39,422 nt of DNA from Bacteroidetes bacterium GWF2_33_38 (GTDB lineage: Bacteria; Bacteroidota; Bacteroidia; Bacteroidales; GWF2-33-38), in the NCBI GenBank assembly GCA_001769505.1, contig MEOF01000008.1:1-39422 (forward strand). Direction: 5' to 3'. This document shows, piece by piece, positions 24,439 to 36,391 of the stretch. Positions within the stretch are counted from its first letter, which is position 1. The number at the start of each line of letters is the position of its first letter. Made by a program: the position numbers and the translations under genes. Under the pieces are notes generated by a model that worked only from the letters and a program-made list of their open reading frames with translations, had not been told where the DNA came from and ran no database searches.

Positions 24439-27400
24439 TTACTTAACTCTTAATCCTATTACTAAAATATCGTCAATTTGCTCTAAGTCTCCAATCCATT
24501 TTACGATTCGTCTATCCAAGATATCTCGTTGCTTATACATTGGAGTATCGTGCATTTCTAAGAACATTTCTTTCATTGGTTTGTACTTGAATTTTTTGCC
24601 ATCAGGACCACCAAATTGATCTGGATAGCCATCAGAAAATAAATAAATTGAATCTTCGTCACTTAAAACTATGCTATGATTTGAGAAGGAATTTGTATTG
24701 ATATGATAACCTATGGGCATTTTATCAGCTTTAATTTCATATAAAATATGGTCGTACATTTCTAAATTTGCACTCGATTCTTCGATTGCAGGGTGATTTT
24801 TATCTCTAACTATATACAGAGGATTATTAGCTCCTGCATACTGTAACTCATTTGTTACTTTATTAACCTTGCATAGCGTTATATCCATACCATCTTTTTG
24901 TGTACCTTCTTCTCCCGTTTGATGTAACGAATCAATCACATTTTGACGCAACTTATTTAAAACCTGATTTGCAGTAATATTTGCATCTTTAGAAACTATT
25001 TCGTTCAAAAAAGCCATTCCAAGCATACTCATAAAAGCACCCGGAACTCCGTGTCCAGTACAATCTGCTGCTGCAATATAGGCCGAATTTCCTCTAAATG
25101 AGTACCAATAAAAATCACCACTAACGATATCCCTTGGCTTATACAAAACAAAAGAGTCATCAAAATTTTGTTTTATTTCGCTAATGCTTACCAAAACAGC
25201 CTCTTGAATATTCTTAGCATAATTAATACTATCGGTAATATCCTTATTTTTTTGTTCTACGATTTCTTTTTGTTTTACAACCTCTTCAGTTCGTTCTTCT
25301 ACTTTTTGTTCAAGGATTTCTTTATCTCTCAATAAACTGGCCTCTCTTCTTTTGATATAGATGTAAATTAAAATGATTGAAATAATGGTAATAATTGTAT
25401 AGAACCACCATGTTTTCCAATAAGGAGGCAATATTTCAAATTCAAAAACAGTAGGATTTTCGCTCCAAACACCATCACTGTTGCACGCTCGCACTTTGAA
25501 TTTATACACTCCGTCAGGCAAGCTTGGATAATCGGCTTCATTTTTTGTTTTCGCCGGAGACCATTCTTCATTAAGACCTTCTAGCTTATACTGATACTTT
25601 ACTTTTTCAGGAACAGTTAAACTCGCAGCAACAAATTCGAATGTAATATGATTTTTATTATATGGCAAAACTAATTTTTTTGGCAATTTGCTTATCGAAT
25701 CAATCCCCTCAGAATAAGGAGACCAATCAATATTTTTGAAGTTCATTTGAATATTCGTAATTTGTGTAATGGGCTGAACCCTATTCGGAATATCATATTT
25801 AGGGTCATATATTGTTAGCCCCCGAACAGTTCCAAAATAAATTTTTCCATCATTATCCTTATATACTGCATTAATATTGCACTCTTGCCCCATGAATCCA
25901 TCCAATTCTCCATAATTTCTTATTTCAATTTTTTTTGATGCATTATAGAGTTTAGTATTTAAAATATCGATACCTTTTTCTGAGCCGATAAACAAATTTT
26001 CATTATCGTCCATAACCATAAGATAGATATTATTTGACGACAAACCATTCGACGTGTTAATTATTTCAGGCTTGGTTTTTCCTAGATTGTCTAGGAAATC
26101 GTAGTTGTACTTATAAACCCCTTTTTTTGTTGCAATCCAATAATTATTGCCTCCATCCTGAAGTACGCAGTTTACTTTATCATCTATAAAGCCATCTTCT
26201 TCTCCAATGTGTTTTATATTTTTCCCATTAAAAACATAAAGCCCCTCATAAGTAGAAAACCAAAAATTGTGGTTATTATCTTCAAATATATTCCATATTA
26301 TCTTATCTTCAAGCCCTTTAAATTCATTATTAAAATTATAAAACGTAGTATCGATTATTTTTGTGATTCCTTTCCCAGTTCCTACCCAAAGAACATTTTT
26401 ACTATCCTCATAAAACGATCTTACCTCTTCACTTGATAAATTTTCTGCAAATCCAAATTTTCCGTCTGGAGCAACTTTTTTAACTGTTGTCCTATCCATT
26501 TCAGGAACAAAAGAAAACATATCTTTTTTCGCATTATCATAAAGAGTTAATCCATAATTAGTTCCAATCCATAGTCGGTTGTACGATGTTTTTATAAGTG
26601 AGGAAACCTGCTGTCCATTCATTTGTAGTTTAGAGTTTTCATCATAGGTAAGTATTTTGATTTCAAAATCATTATACTTATCAATTTTCAAACTGGAGAA
26701 ACCTTTTTTGTTCGTGCCAATAAAAAATTCGCTAGTATCTTGAATTTCACCGACTTTACATATTGAATAAACGCTATTATTTTGTAATCCTAAATTCTCA
26801 TCAATGTTATAAAATTTTATTCTAGGTATTTTGTATAATCCATTATTTGATCCAACCCACGTATTCCCTTCTGCATCAACAATCATACAGTAAATAAATA
26901 TTTTTCCGAGGTTAATGGTAAAACCTAAATCAATTTTTTCTCCTTTCTGTTCAAGTCGAATTAATTTGCCATCGTATCTTGCAAGCCATAATTTGTCTTC
27001 ATTGATAGCCACATCCATAACCGTTAACTTAGTAGCCTTTTCTTTCCCTTCGTATTCGTAAACCCGAATTTCTCTCCCATCATAAATCAAAACCCCATTG
27101 TATGTTCCAATATAAATCTCGTCAGTAACATCGTGTTGTGTAATTGAGCGAATGCTATTTCTGTTTTTTAACGAATCTGGATAAATAAATTCTTCAACGC
27201 CTTCTTTATTATATTTGAAAACACCCTGCCCAAGCGTACCAAACCAAATATTATTGAATTTATCAAAATAAATTTTCCAAATATTTGCATTCTTTAGCTT
27301 TTCAACTTTATCAAATATCTTTATAGTTCCATTTTCAAGATAGGCTGCACCTGCATCTGTTCCAAACCAAATTCTATTTTCATTATCCTCAGCCACACTA

Positions 27401-27771
27401 TAAACCCAATTATGAGGCATTCCTTTAATCTGATTATAGGTCTCAAATTTGAATCCATTGTATTTAATTGCTCCTTTATCTGTTCCAAACCAAAGATTAC
27501 CTTTTTTATCTGATGTGATAGAATATATAACTGTTCCAACAAGTCCATCTTCTTCGTTGATGGTAATAAACTCTTTTCCATTATAAACGCTAATCCCTCC
27601 TCCGTTAGTCCCAATCCATAGATTTCCTAAGGAGTCTTGAAATAGTGATAAAACCTGAGACTGTGCAAGACCATCTTGAATGGAATAATTTTTTTTATTA
27701 TAATTCTGAGCAGAAACAATATTAAATAAGAAAAGTATAGGAAGAATAATATATAAGATTTTACTTTTCAA
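24439..27771 (-). CDS. Two-component-propeller/Y_Y_Y sensor with SpoIIE-type PP2C phosphatase
   Basis: The 1110-residue protein has a signal sequence (KILYIILPILFLFNIVSAQ). About 14 propeller repeats follow, each with a core like GNLWIGTNGGGISVYNG, i.e. two seven-bladed periplasmic propellers. Then come a Y_Y_Y domain (about 690-765; YQYKLEGLNEEWSPA, DGVYKFKVRACNSDG), a membrane helix (WWFYTIITIISIILIYIYI) and a coiled coil. The cytoplasmic C-terminal PP2C domain runs from about 845: DIVSGDFYW, ADCTGHGVPGAFMSMLG, KDGMDITLC, YLFSDGYPDQFGG and DDILVIGLR, with metal-binding aspartates intact. This is the sensor half of a hybrid two-component system wired to a phosphatase instead of a kinase. The start is a TTG at 27771: an in-frame TAA lies 15 bases upstream and no ATG is available. 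It heads the five-gene run with tatA. Confidence 0.9.
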   Translation of the reverse strand: MKSKILYIILPILFLFNIVSAQNYNKKNYSIQDGLAQSQVLSLFQDSLGNLWIGTNGGGISVYNGKEFITINEEDGLVGTVIYSITSDKKGNLWFGTDKGAIKYNGFKFETYNQIKGMPHNWVYSVAEDNENRIWFGTDAGAAYLENGTIKIFDKVEKLKNANIWKIYFDKFNNIWFGTLGQGVFKYNKEGVEEFIYPDSLKNRNSIRSITQHDVTDEIYIGTYNGVLIYDGREIRVYEYEGKEKATKLTVMDVAINEDKLWLARYDGKLIRLEQKGEKIDLGFTINLGKIFIYCMIVDAEGNTWVGSNNGLYKIPRIKFYNIDENLGLQNNSVYSICKVGEIQDTSEFFIGTNKKGFSSLKIDKYNDFEIKILTYDENSKLQMNGQQVSSLIKTSYNRLWIGTNYGLTLYDNAKKDMFSFVPEMDRTTVKKVAPDGKFGFAENLSSEEVRSFYEDSKNVLWVGTGKGITKIIDTTFYNFNNEFKGLEDKIIWNIFEDNNHNFWFSTYEGLYVFNGKNIKHIGEEDGFIDDKVNCVLQDGGNNYWIATKKGVYKYNYDFLDNLGKTKPEIINTSNGLSSNNIYLMVMDDNENLFIGSEKGIDILNTKLYNASKKIEIRNYGELDGFMGQECNINAVYKDNDGKIYFGTVRGLTIYDPKYDIPNRVQPITQITNIQMNFKNIDWSPYSEGIDSISKLPKKLVLPYNKNHITFEFVAASLTVPEKVKYQYKLEGLNEEWSPAKTKNEADYPSLPDGVYKFKVRACNSDGVWSENPTVFEFEILPPYWKTWWFYTIITIISIILIYIYIKRREASLLRDKEILEQKVEERTEEVVKQKEIVEQKNKDITDSINYAKNIQEAVLVSISEIKQNFDDSFVLYKPRDIVSGDFYWYSFRGNSAYIAAADCTGHGVPGAFMSMLGMAFLNEIVSKDANITANQVLNKLRQNVIDSLHQTGEEGTQKDGMDITLCKVNKVTNELQYAGANNPLYIVRDKNHPAIEESSANLEMYDHILYEIKADKMPIGYHINTNSFSNHSIVLSDEDSIYLFSDGYPDQFGGPDGKKFKYKPMKEMFLEMHDTPMYKQRDILDRRIVKWIGDLEQIDDILVIGLRVK

Positions 27772-27850
27772 TGCATTCTGTTTTTAAAGATTGTATAAAA
27801 TTATAAAATTATTCCGTTGTCGCTATTTATTTCCGAAAAAAATATACCAT

Positions 27851-27874
27851 AAAAAAAGAGGCTCTCGCCTCTTT
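27851..27874 (-). terminator. Intrinsic terminator after the PpiD-like gene
   Basis: AAAGAGGC (27855-27862) pairs with GCCTCTTT (27867-27874) around a TCTC loop. On the minus strand it is followed by a T run (from 27857 down to 27851). It sits about 20 bases past the stop at 27895. Confidence 0.85.
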
Positions 27875-27894
27875 CTTTTAATATTTATAAAATT

Positions 27895-30006
27895 TTAGAA
27901 AAACTTTATTCTATAATCTTTAATATCGGCTACTTTTTTCAAGGCTTCGTAAACTTCATAATCAACTCTTGATTGAGTTCCAGAGGTTAATCTAGCTGCT
28001 TCGGCTTTTGTTTCGGTTTCTGTATTTTCTGTTTTTCCAAAAACATGCAACAAATAAACTCCCGTATTACCTTGAACTGGTGCTGAAAGTTTATCTTTCT
28101 CAAGTTCAACTGCATTTACTATCACTTTTGGCTCAACTCCAATGCCAGGCATTGAAAAAGAAGAAAATGAAACATTCTCAGCAGTATCAACTCTTAATCC
28201 TAAATTTGCAGCAATATCTTGAATATTTTTAGATGTAGTCATTGCCGAGTTAAATTTATCGATAATGGTTTTAGCTTTCTTCTCTTTTTTTACCTCAACC
28301 GTTAATTCTTCTTTTATTTGTTCAAATGGTGCAATTCCCTTTTCTTTAACTTCAGTTAAGGTAGCCACAACGAACTTATTTCCTAGTTCAAACACATCTG
28401 AAACGCTTCCTTTTGTTGCTGTATTATATGCCCAACGAACAATTTCTCGAGGTGCTTCCAATCCTGCAATAGTTTTATCAGTTTCTTTCAATGGAGGTGT
28501 TACTCTTTTTGCCAAAGCTTTTTCATTAATTGCTTTATCGAATTTATCATACGTGTTGTTTAAACCCGCAAATTGACTTGCTTCACCATAAAATACATCG
28601 TAAGTTTTTTGACTTGGTGCAACAACTCTCTCTAATACTGCAACTTGAACCTTTTTGGTTTCGGGACCTTTGCCTTCAACTTTTATTAAATGAACTCCAA
28701 ATTGAGTTACAGCAGTTTTTATGTCTCCAACTTTTGCAAAAAAGCAAGAATCGTTAAATGGAGCGACCATATCTTCTCTTTTAAACCAACCTAAATCACC
28801 ACCTTCTGCAGCAGTTCCATCAGAACCATATTTCATAGCTAATTCTTCGAAATTAGCACCATTTTCAACCAATGTTTTCAAACTATCAATAGTTGCTTTT
28901 GCTTTTGAATAGTCTCCGGTGTTCTGATCCGGACGAATCAAAATATGTCTTGCTTTTACTGTATCTGAAAGCATCTTAACTTCAGCAAGTTTTGCAATTT
29001 TATAAGAATTTCCCTCAAAGTAAGGTCCGTATGTAGCACCTATTTCTGCATTAAATAAAACCGTGTCAAGTTGTTCTGTCAATTCGCCTTGCTTATAATA
29101 TTTATCAACAAAAGCAACATCTGAATTTAAGTTCACAAACTGTTTGTCATCAGCAGTTTCAATAAAATCAGGTTTTATAGAATTTATCCACTTGTCTGCT
29201 TCTTCAAAATCTTCTTTCGAAGGTTTGACTTCAAAAATAACATATTCGACAACTCTTTCAGCTTCTTGCTCGTATTTATAACTATTTTTATCGTAATAAG
29301 CTTTTAATTCTTGATCTGTTACGCTTACAGCTGAATCTGATATTGTAGTATATTTTTCAACGACAAATGCGACATTCGATTTTATATTTCGCTCATTTAG
29401 TTCAGCCATAGCCTGATCTTTCGTTACATACAATCCCTTTTTGATAAGAGTATTATATTTATCCATTACTTGAGTTTGTGCTAAGGCTTCTTCGAAAGCT
29501 AGCCAACTTGAACGAGCTAATCCTGATTCATCTTGGTCTAAATTTTTCAAAAAACGAATTACCAACGCTCTATCGAATTGTCCCGTTTCTTGATTTTTAA
29601 AAATTGGGATTTGTTGAACTTGAGGATGAATATTATTTCCTTGAACTATATCAAACAATTCGTCAGACGAAATACCCAATCCTAACTTTTCGTATTCAGC
29701 GTCCATTACATTTTCGCGAAGAATAGACTCCCATGCTTGTTCTCGAATGGTTTCCATGGTAGCCTCGTCAATATTTTCGCTACCTGAATTTCGTTTTGTA
29801 TTTTCAATCAGTTCTTCAAGTTTTTGCTGATAGAGTTGGTATGGAATAGAATTTCCTGAAATCTCAGCCAATTCATATTCAGAACTTGAAAACGAACTCG
29901 GACCTTTTTTCAAAAAGTCACCCAAAATGAATGCAAGAAGTGCTAACCCGATTATAATTGCAATTAATAATCCCCCTTTGTTCCTAATTTTCTGTAATGT
30001 TGCCAT
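27895..30006 (-). CDS. PpiD/SurA-like membrane-anchored peptidyl-prolyl isomerase
   Basis: The 703-residue protein has an N-terminal anchor helix (GGLLIAIIIGLALLAFILG) followed by a periplasmic SurA_N-type helical region (EISGNSIPYQLYQQKLEELI). A parvulin domain lies at about 345-440: VKARHILIRPDQ, ANFEELAMKYGSDGTA, GGDLGWFKREDMVAPFND and TQFGVHLIKVEGKG. A second, degenerate parvulin-like region follows. This is the Bacteroidota PpiD-type chaperone that helps outer-membrane and secreted proteins fold. The N-terminal MATLQKIRNKGGLLI is typical of the group. It has its own terminator. A 204-bp gap separates it from the small membrane gene upstream, so it may have its own promoter. Confidence 0.9.
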   Translation of the reverse strand: MATLQKIRNKGGLLIAIIIGLALLAFILGDFLKKGPSSFSSSEYELAEISGNSIPYQLYQQKLEELIENTKRNSGSENIDEATMETIREQAWESILRENVMDAEYEKLGLGISSDELFDIVQGNNIHPQVQQIPIFKNQETGQFDRALVIRFLKNLDQDESGLARSSWLAFEEALAQTQVMDKYNTLIKKGLYVTKDQAMAELNERNIKSNVAFVVEKYTTISDSAVSVTDQELKAYYDKNSYKYEQEAERVVEYVIFEVKPSKEDFEEADKWINSIKPDFIETADDKQFVNLNSDVAFVDKYYKQGELTEQLDTVLFNAEIGATYGPYFEGNSYKIAKLAEVKMLSDTVKARHILIRPDQNTGDYSKAKATIDSLKTLVENGANFEELAMKYGSDGTAAEGGDLGWFKREDMVAPFNDSCFFAKVGDIKTAVTQFGVHLIKVEGKGPETKKVQVAVLERVVAPSQKTYDVFYGEASQFAGLNNTYDKFDKAINEKALAKRVTPPLKETDKTIAGLEAPREIVRWAYNTATKGSVSDVFELGNKFVVATLTEVKEKGIAPFEQIKEELTVEVKKEKKAKTIIDKFNSAMTTSKNIQDIAANLGLRVDTAENVSFSSFSMPGIGVEPKVIVNAVELEKDKLSAPVQGNTGVYLLHVFGKTENTETETKAEAARLTSGTQSRVDYEVYEALKKVADIKDYRIKFF

Positions 30007-30161
30007 TTTCTATTTGATAATTAAAAAATTTATTCTAACGTTTAAAAAATTCAAGCCACGAATATAAGCATTTTTAACATTTTACCATATGAAATTTAAG
30101 TGATTTGTAATAAAAATTTTAATTGAATCGATTTTACATGCTATTGCGTGATAATTAACAT

Positions 30162-30169
30162 CAAAAATA
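30162..30169 (-). promoter_or_regulatory. Candidate -7 box upstream of the PpiD-like gene
   Basis: TATTTTTG on the minus strand in the 204-bp gap, giving a leader of about 150 nt. It matches TAnnTTTG but lacks a well-spaced TTTG and lies far from the start, so it is weak. I see no gene in this gap. Confidence 0.22.
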
Positions 30170-30210
30170 TGCGATGAAAATTTTATCTATTTCAATTTAT
30201 GAGGGAGTAA

Positions 30211-30405
30211 TTACAAATTGTTTTTATGATTTAAACGCAAAAAACGTCTAAACAAAAACATAATTAATGCAACGATTGTAACTATAAAAAACATATAACT
30301 TTCTGAAATACCAGCCAAATATGTTTCATAAATAGCGATTAAAAAACTGATAATAGAAATTATCAACCAAACGATTTCTACAATGTAAGAAAATGCTTTA
30401 TTCAT
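30211..30405 (-). CDS. Small two-helix membrane protein
   Basis: This 64-residue protein is mostly two hydrophobic segments: about residues 8-28 (IVEIVWLIISIISFLIAIY) and 36-54 (SYMFFIVTIVALIMFLFRR). They are joined by a short polar turn (ETYLAGISE) and followed by a basic tail (RRFLRLNHKNNL), which predicts both ends in the cytoplasm. Its ATG lies 8 bases inside the end of lptC, so the two are translated together. I do not recognise a named family. Position suggests a small accessory of envelope assembly, which is inference only. Confidence 0.75.
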   Translation of the reverse strand: MNKAFSYIVEIVWLIISIISFLIAIYETYLAGISESYMFFIVTIVALIMFLFRRFLRLNHKNNL

Positions 30406-30967
30406 CTGCTAAGCTAACTGTGCCTGTTAATTTTTTAATTTTATACTTTGTAAATTCCTGATTTGACTCAAAACCTTCGCCGAATAATATTTCGTCTTTT
30501 GTTCTGATTCTCACATGTTTATCCGAATATATTTTTTCAGTGTTTTCATCCCAATATAATAATTCCGTATTTAAAATATCGCCATCTTCATTAACAGCAA
30601 CGACATCTTCGTGAGCTTCCCAAAGTTTTTCTGACTCGTAATATATTGCACGATTTGCTTTAAGGGTCGATTGAATTTCTCTGTTTTTTGTATAAAAAGT
30701 TACATAAATACCTTCAGGGAAATTAATATAAGTCTTCTTCTCATCTTTAAATCGTTCAAAAATTTTGGCTTTCAATCGCAATTTTGGTTCAGCATCTTCG
30801 GTGTAAACTATTTCTACATTTTCAGCTGATTGCTCGGGCAATTTTGCTTTATCGACGTATAGATTAACTTTTTCAATATCGTTCTCACATGAAAAAAACA
30901 ACGTAGCCCCCAAAAAAAGAGCTACGTATATATTTTTAAAATTCTGATATTGAATCGTCCGTTTCAA
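30398..30967 (-). CDS. lptC: LPS export protein LptC, probable lipoprotein form
   Basis: The 189-residue product has a hydrophobic segment ending GATLFFSC (Cys27), which looks like a lipidation site although the residue at -3 is an unusual Phe. The rest is the LptC/OstA-like beta-jellyroll: VEIVYTEDAEPKLRLKA, YINFPEGIYVTFY, STLKANRAIYYESEKLWEA, VVAVNEDGDILNTELLYWDE, KIYSDKHVRIRTKD and EGFESNQEF. LptC hands lipopolysaccharide from LptB2FG to LptA across the periplasm. The start is a TTG (30965-30967), one base after the TAG of the TPR gene; no in-frame ATG precedes the signal. It overlaps the next gene by 8 bases. Confidence 0.85.
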   Translation of the reverse strand: MKRTIQYQNFKNIYVALFLGATLFFSCENDIEKVNLYVDKAKLPEQSAENVEIVYTEDAEPKLRLKAKIFERFKDEKKTYINFPEGIYVTFYTKNREIQSTLKANRAIYYESEKLWEAHEDVVAVNEDGDILNTELLYWDENTEKIYSDKHVRIRTKDEILFGEGFESNQEFTKYKIKKLTGTVSLADE

Positions 30968-30968
30968 T

Positions 30969-32273
30969 CTAAAATCGAATAGTTGTTGATTCGTTTATCC
31001 AACAACCAACTGTGTATGATTGTCCTTCAGTATAATTGTAGAAAAACGCATTTTCTTTGTCTGGAATATATTGCGAATAAGTATTTATGAGTTTGTTTGC
31101 ACTTTCGGCAATGCTTGGGTCAATCGCTTTTGCCTTGTAAAATTTATCAAGTGCAACCCAAAAAACTGCTTTTTGTTCAAAATCATTCTCTCCGCAACTT
31201 TTACTTGAACTAGCATACATTGTTCCAATCAATAGATAAGGCATTCCCCAATTTGCTCTAAGTTCAGCAGCCTTAAATGCATATGTTCTTGCTTGTGCTA
31301 ATTGTCCTAAGTCTTTATTAAGATTTGCCAACTCAAGATAATATTGAGCTTTTTCATTTGCGTCTTGCTGTAATTCGATGGCTTGAAGATAAAATTTCGA
31401 TGCTTTCGATAATTCTCCTTTTTTCACTGCCATTTGAGCTAGATTTGATGCAGCTTCGGCAGAAGGTTCGAGCGAATATAACTTTTCTGACGCATCAAAA
31501 AACAATTTTGATTCGGTGCAACTTTGTTTTTTTAGAACTTTTGTAATGTTCTTTAATAAATCTAAGTTCTCTGGATTAGCTTCAAATTTTGGTTGAAACA
31601 ATGAAATAATAACATCGCAGTCAGGACCAACACTTACAAACAAAGCTTCGATGCTTTCTTTAACTTTAACCAAATCTGCATCATCTGGTTTTTCTTTAAT
31701 ACTTGCTTCAACAGCTTCAGCAGCTTTAGAATAATTTTCAACCACCACTCCTTTATCAATTTTTTGAGCATTCATCATCAAAACGCTTATTTGCATAAAT
31801 CCCAACGATGCAGCAGCTCCGGTTTTTTCTTTATTAATATCAATTGCTTTCAACAACATGTTATACGATTCTTCGAATCTGCTTTCATCGTTTTTAAACA
31901 AATCAACAGCTTTTCGCTCCAATACGTCGGCTTCTTGTCCAAAATATTTAATACGTTGATCATAAACCATCATCAACGTATCAATGTATTTATTTTTAAG
32001 TTCTAGATTTTTTGCTTCTTTTGCTTTATCTATCTGCTCGCTGATGATACGAACTCCATGAATGTAAATATTTTTACTCGATTCGGGACAAGTATTAAAA
32101 ACACTACGCCATGGTGTTAGTGCATCAACATAATTTTTTTGTTTATAGAACTCTGAGTAAAGCGAAAGATTCATTTTACAAGTTTCGGGATCAGTTCCAA
32201 ATTTTGCATCATCTTGTGCATACACTGACGAGAAACTCAAAAAAACACTGAAGATTAAAACTGAGAATTTCAT
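30969..32273 (-). CDS. Exported tetratricopeptide-repeat protein
   Basis: The 434-residue protein has a signal peptide (FSVLIFSVFLSFSSVYAQ). Helical repeats of TPR type cover most of the chain, for example YSEFYKQKNYVDALTPWRSV, SAEAASNLAQMAVKKGELSK, QYYLELANLNKDLGQLAQA and AVFWVALDKFYKAKAIDPSI. The mature protein is thus a periplasmic or outer-membrane-associated protein-binding scaffold. A final segment NYTEGQSYTVGCWINESTTI contains a beta-hairpin unlike the TPR part. It lies 21 bp after the outer-membrane protein gene and one base before lptC. In Bacteroidota such a TPR gene often sits in this envelope cluster; the partner is unknown. Confidence 0.85.
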   Translation of the reverse strand: MKFSVLIFSVFLSFSSVYAQDDAKFGTDPETCKMNLSLYSEFYKQKNYVDALTPWRSVFNTCPESSKNIYIHGVRIISEQIDKAKEAKNLELKNKYIDTLMMVYDQRIKYFGQEADVLERKAVDLFKNDESRFEESYNMLLKAIDINKEKTGAAASLGFMQISVLMMNAQKIDKGVVVENYSKAAEAVEASIKEKPDDADLVKVKESIEALFVSVGPDCDVIISLFQPKFEANPENLDLLKNITKVLKKQSCTESKLFFDASEKLYSLEPSAEAASNLAQMAVKKGELSKASKFYLQAIELQQDANEKAQYYLELANLNKDLGQLAQARTYAFKAAELRANWGMPYLLIGTMYASSSKSCGENDFEQKAVFWVALDKFYKAKAIDPSIAESANKLINTYSQYIPDKENAFFYNYTEGQSYTVGCWINESTTIRF

Positions 32274-32294
32274 TTTAGTTAAATTTTAATATTG

Positions 32295-33537
32295 TTAATC
32301 AATTTTATTTTTAAAAAACCAAGTGTCTGACAAAGATAAGTTTAAACTTATTACGTAATAATTTTCTTTTAATAAATTATTAGTTATTGTTCCTCTTTGT
32401 CCTGCTTCAAAAGTTACGTTAAATACTGTTTTAGTTCTTTTGATGGGAAAGCCCAGACCAAAACTTATGCCAAAATCTTTTATTTGAGTATCATGAAAAG
32501 ATAAATAGGTGTCTGAAAAATGTCCTCCGGCTCTATATCTAATTTTTTTCCAATACTGACTTACAGGGTCAGCATTAGGAATATATTCTCCTCCGAAGCA
32601 TATCAATTTACTGTCGCTAAGAGAATCCGATTCGCCAAAAGAGCTTGTTTGACTCCATTTTTGGGTATAATAGTCGACTCCTGCAATAAATTTATTTTTT
32701 TGACTAAACGATAATCCGAATCCAATACTTTGCGGTATTTCGTGATATCCTTTTTCTCTTTCGGTTTGAAAAACAGTAATCATGCTAGTTCCATAATAAA
32801 TTCCGCCATGTTGCGAACGATAAGCTGAAATTTTGTCTTTATTTGAATAAGTTGCACCCAACACAAGCTCATATTTATCTTTAATTGGATGTACGTATTG
32901 TAATCCGAAATCAAAATAAAAATCACCAAAATATGTTGTATCTTTATTTGTATAATCAAAAGCTATGGAATCGTCTTCGAAAACCACATCTTTTGCGTAC
33001 ACATTTGAGCCGAATAAATAAGATGCATTAATTCCCAGCGAAAGTCTTTTGAAAAATTTGAATGCATGTCCCATGTAAACTCTATTTATTCCTCCTTCTC
33101 CATAATATTTATAAAGAATGCTTCCTAAATCAGCCAATGAATCGCGATAAAAGATATCGTATCCGGTACTGCTGAAAGGAGTAAGCCCAATGCTTCCTGC
33201 CCACCATTTTGTAATAGGGAATCCAAAAGTTAAATACTCAATATTTAAATTGCTTCTTTGCGACGACAATGATTCAGTACTTAATAATGAAAATCGTTCG
33301 GCTACACCAAATTCAAATACAAAAGTTTGAGCATTAAACTCAGTATATGAGGCTGGGTTAAAGTAGTTAACATGCTCATCAGATCGTAAAGCGATTGATA
33401 ACCCGCCCATTGCACGGCTCTGTCCAACACGATTTTTAAATAAATCTCCAATACCATACCTTGAATACGGCGATTCAGAACCCGCTTGAGAAAAAACCAT
33501 TAAATTGGAAATAAGAAATGCCGAAAATAATAAGTAT

Positions 33538-33545
<8 letters not shown>
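32295..33545 (-). CDS. Outer-membrane beta-barrel protein of the coaX-lptC cluster
   Basis: About 416 residues with a signal peptide (YLLFSAFLISNLMVFSQ). The mature start (SPYSRYGIGDLFKNRVGQ, then RAMGGLSIAL) and VNYFNPASY recall FadL-type and PorV-like barrels. Repeated amphipathic strands follow (SIGLTPFSSTGYDIFY, YFDFGLQYVHP, SIGFGLSFSQKNKFIAGVDYY, VISLNLSLSDTWFF). I chose the ATG at 33543-33545, which overlaps the end of coaX by 8 bases; a TTG three codons upstream (33554) is the alternative and both keep the signal. It probably transports hydrophobic compounds or acts as a structural barrel, but the role is not established. Confidence 0.8.
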
Positions 33546-36378
<2,833 letters not shown>

Positions 36379-36391
36379 TTCGACATACTCA

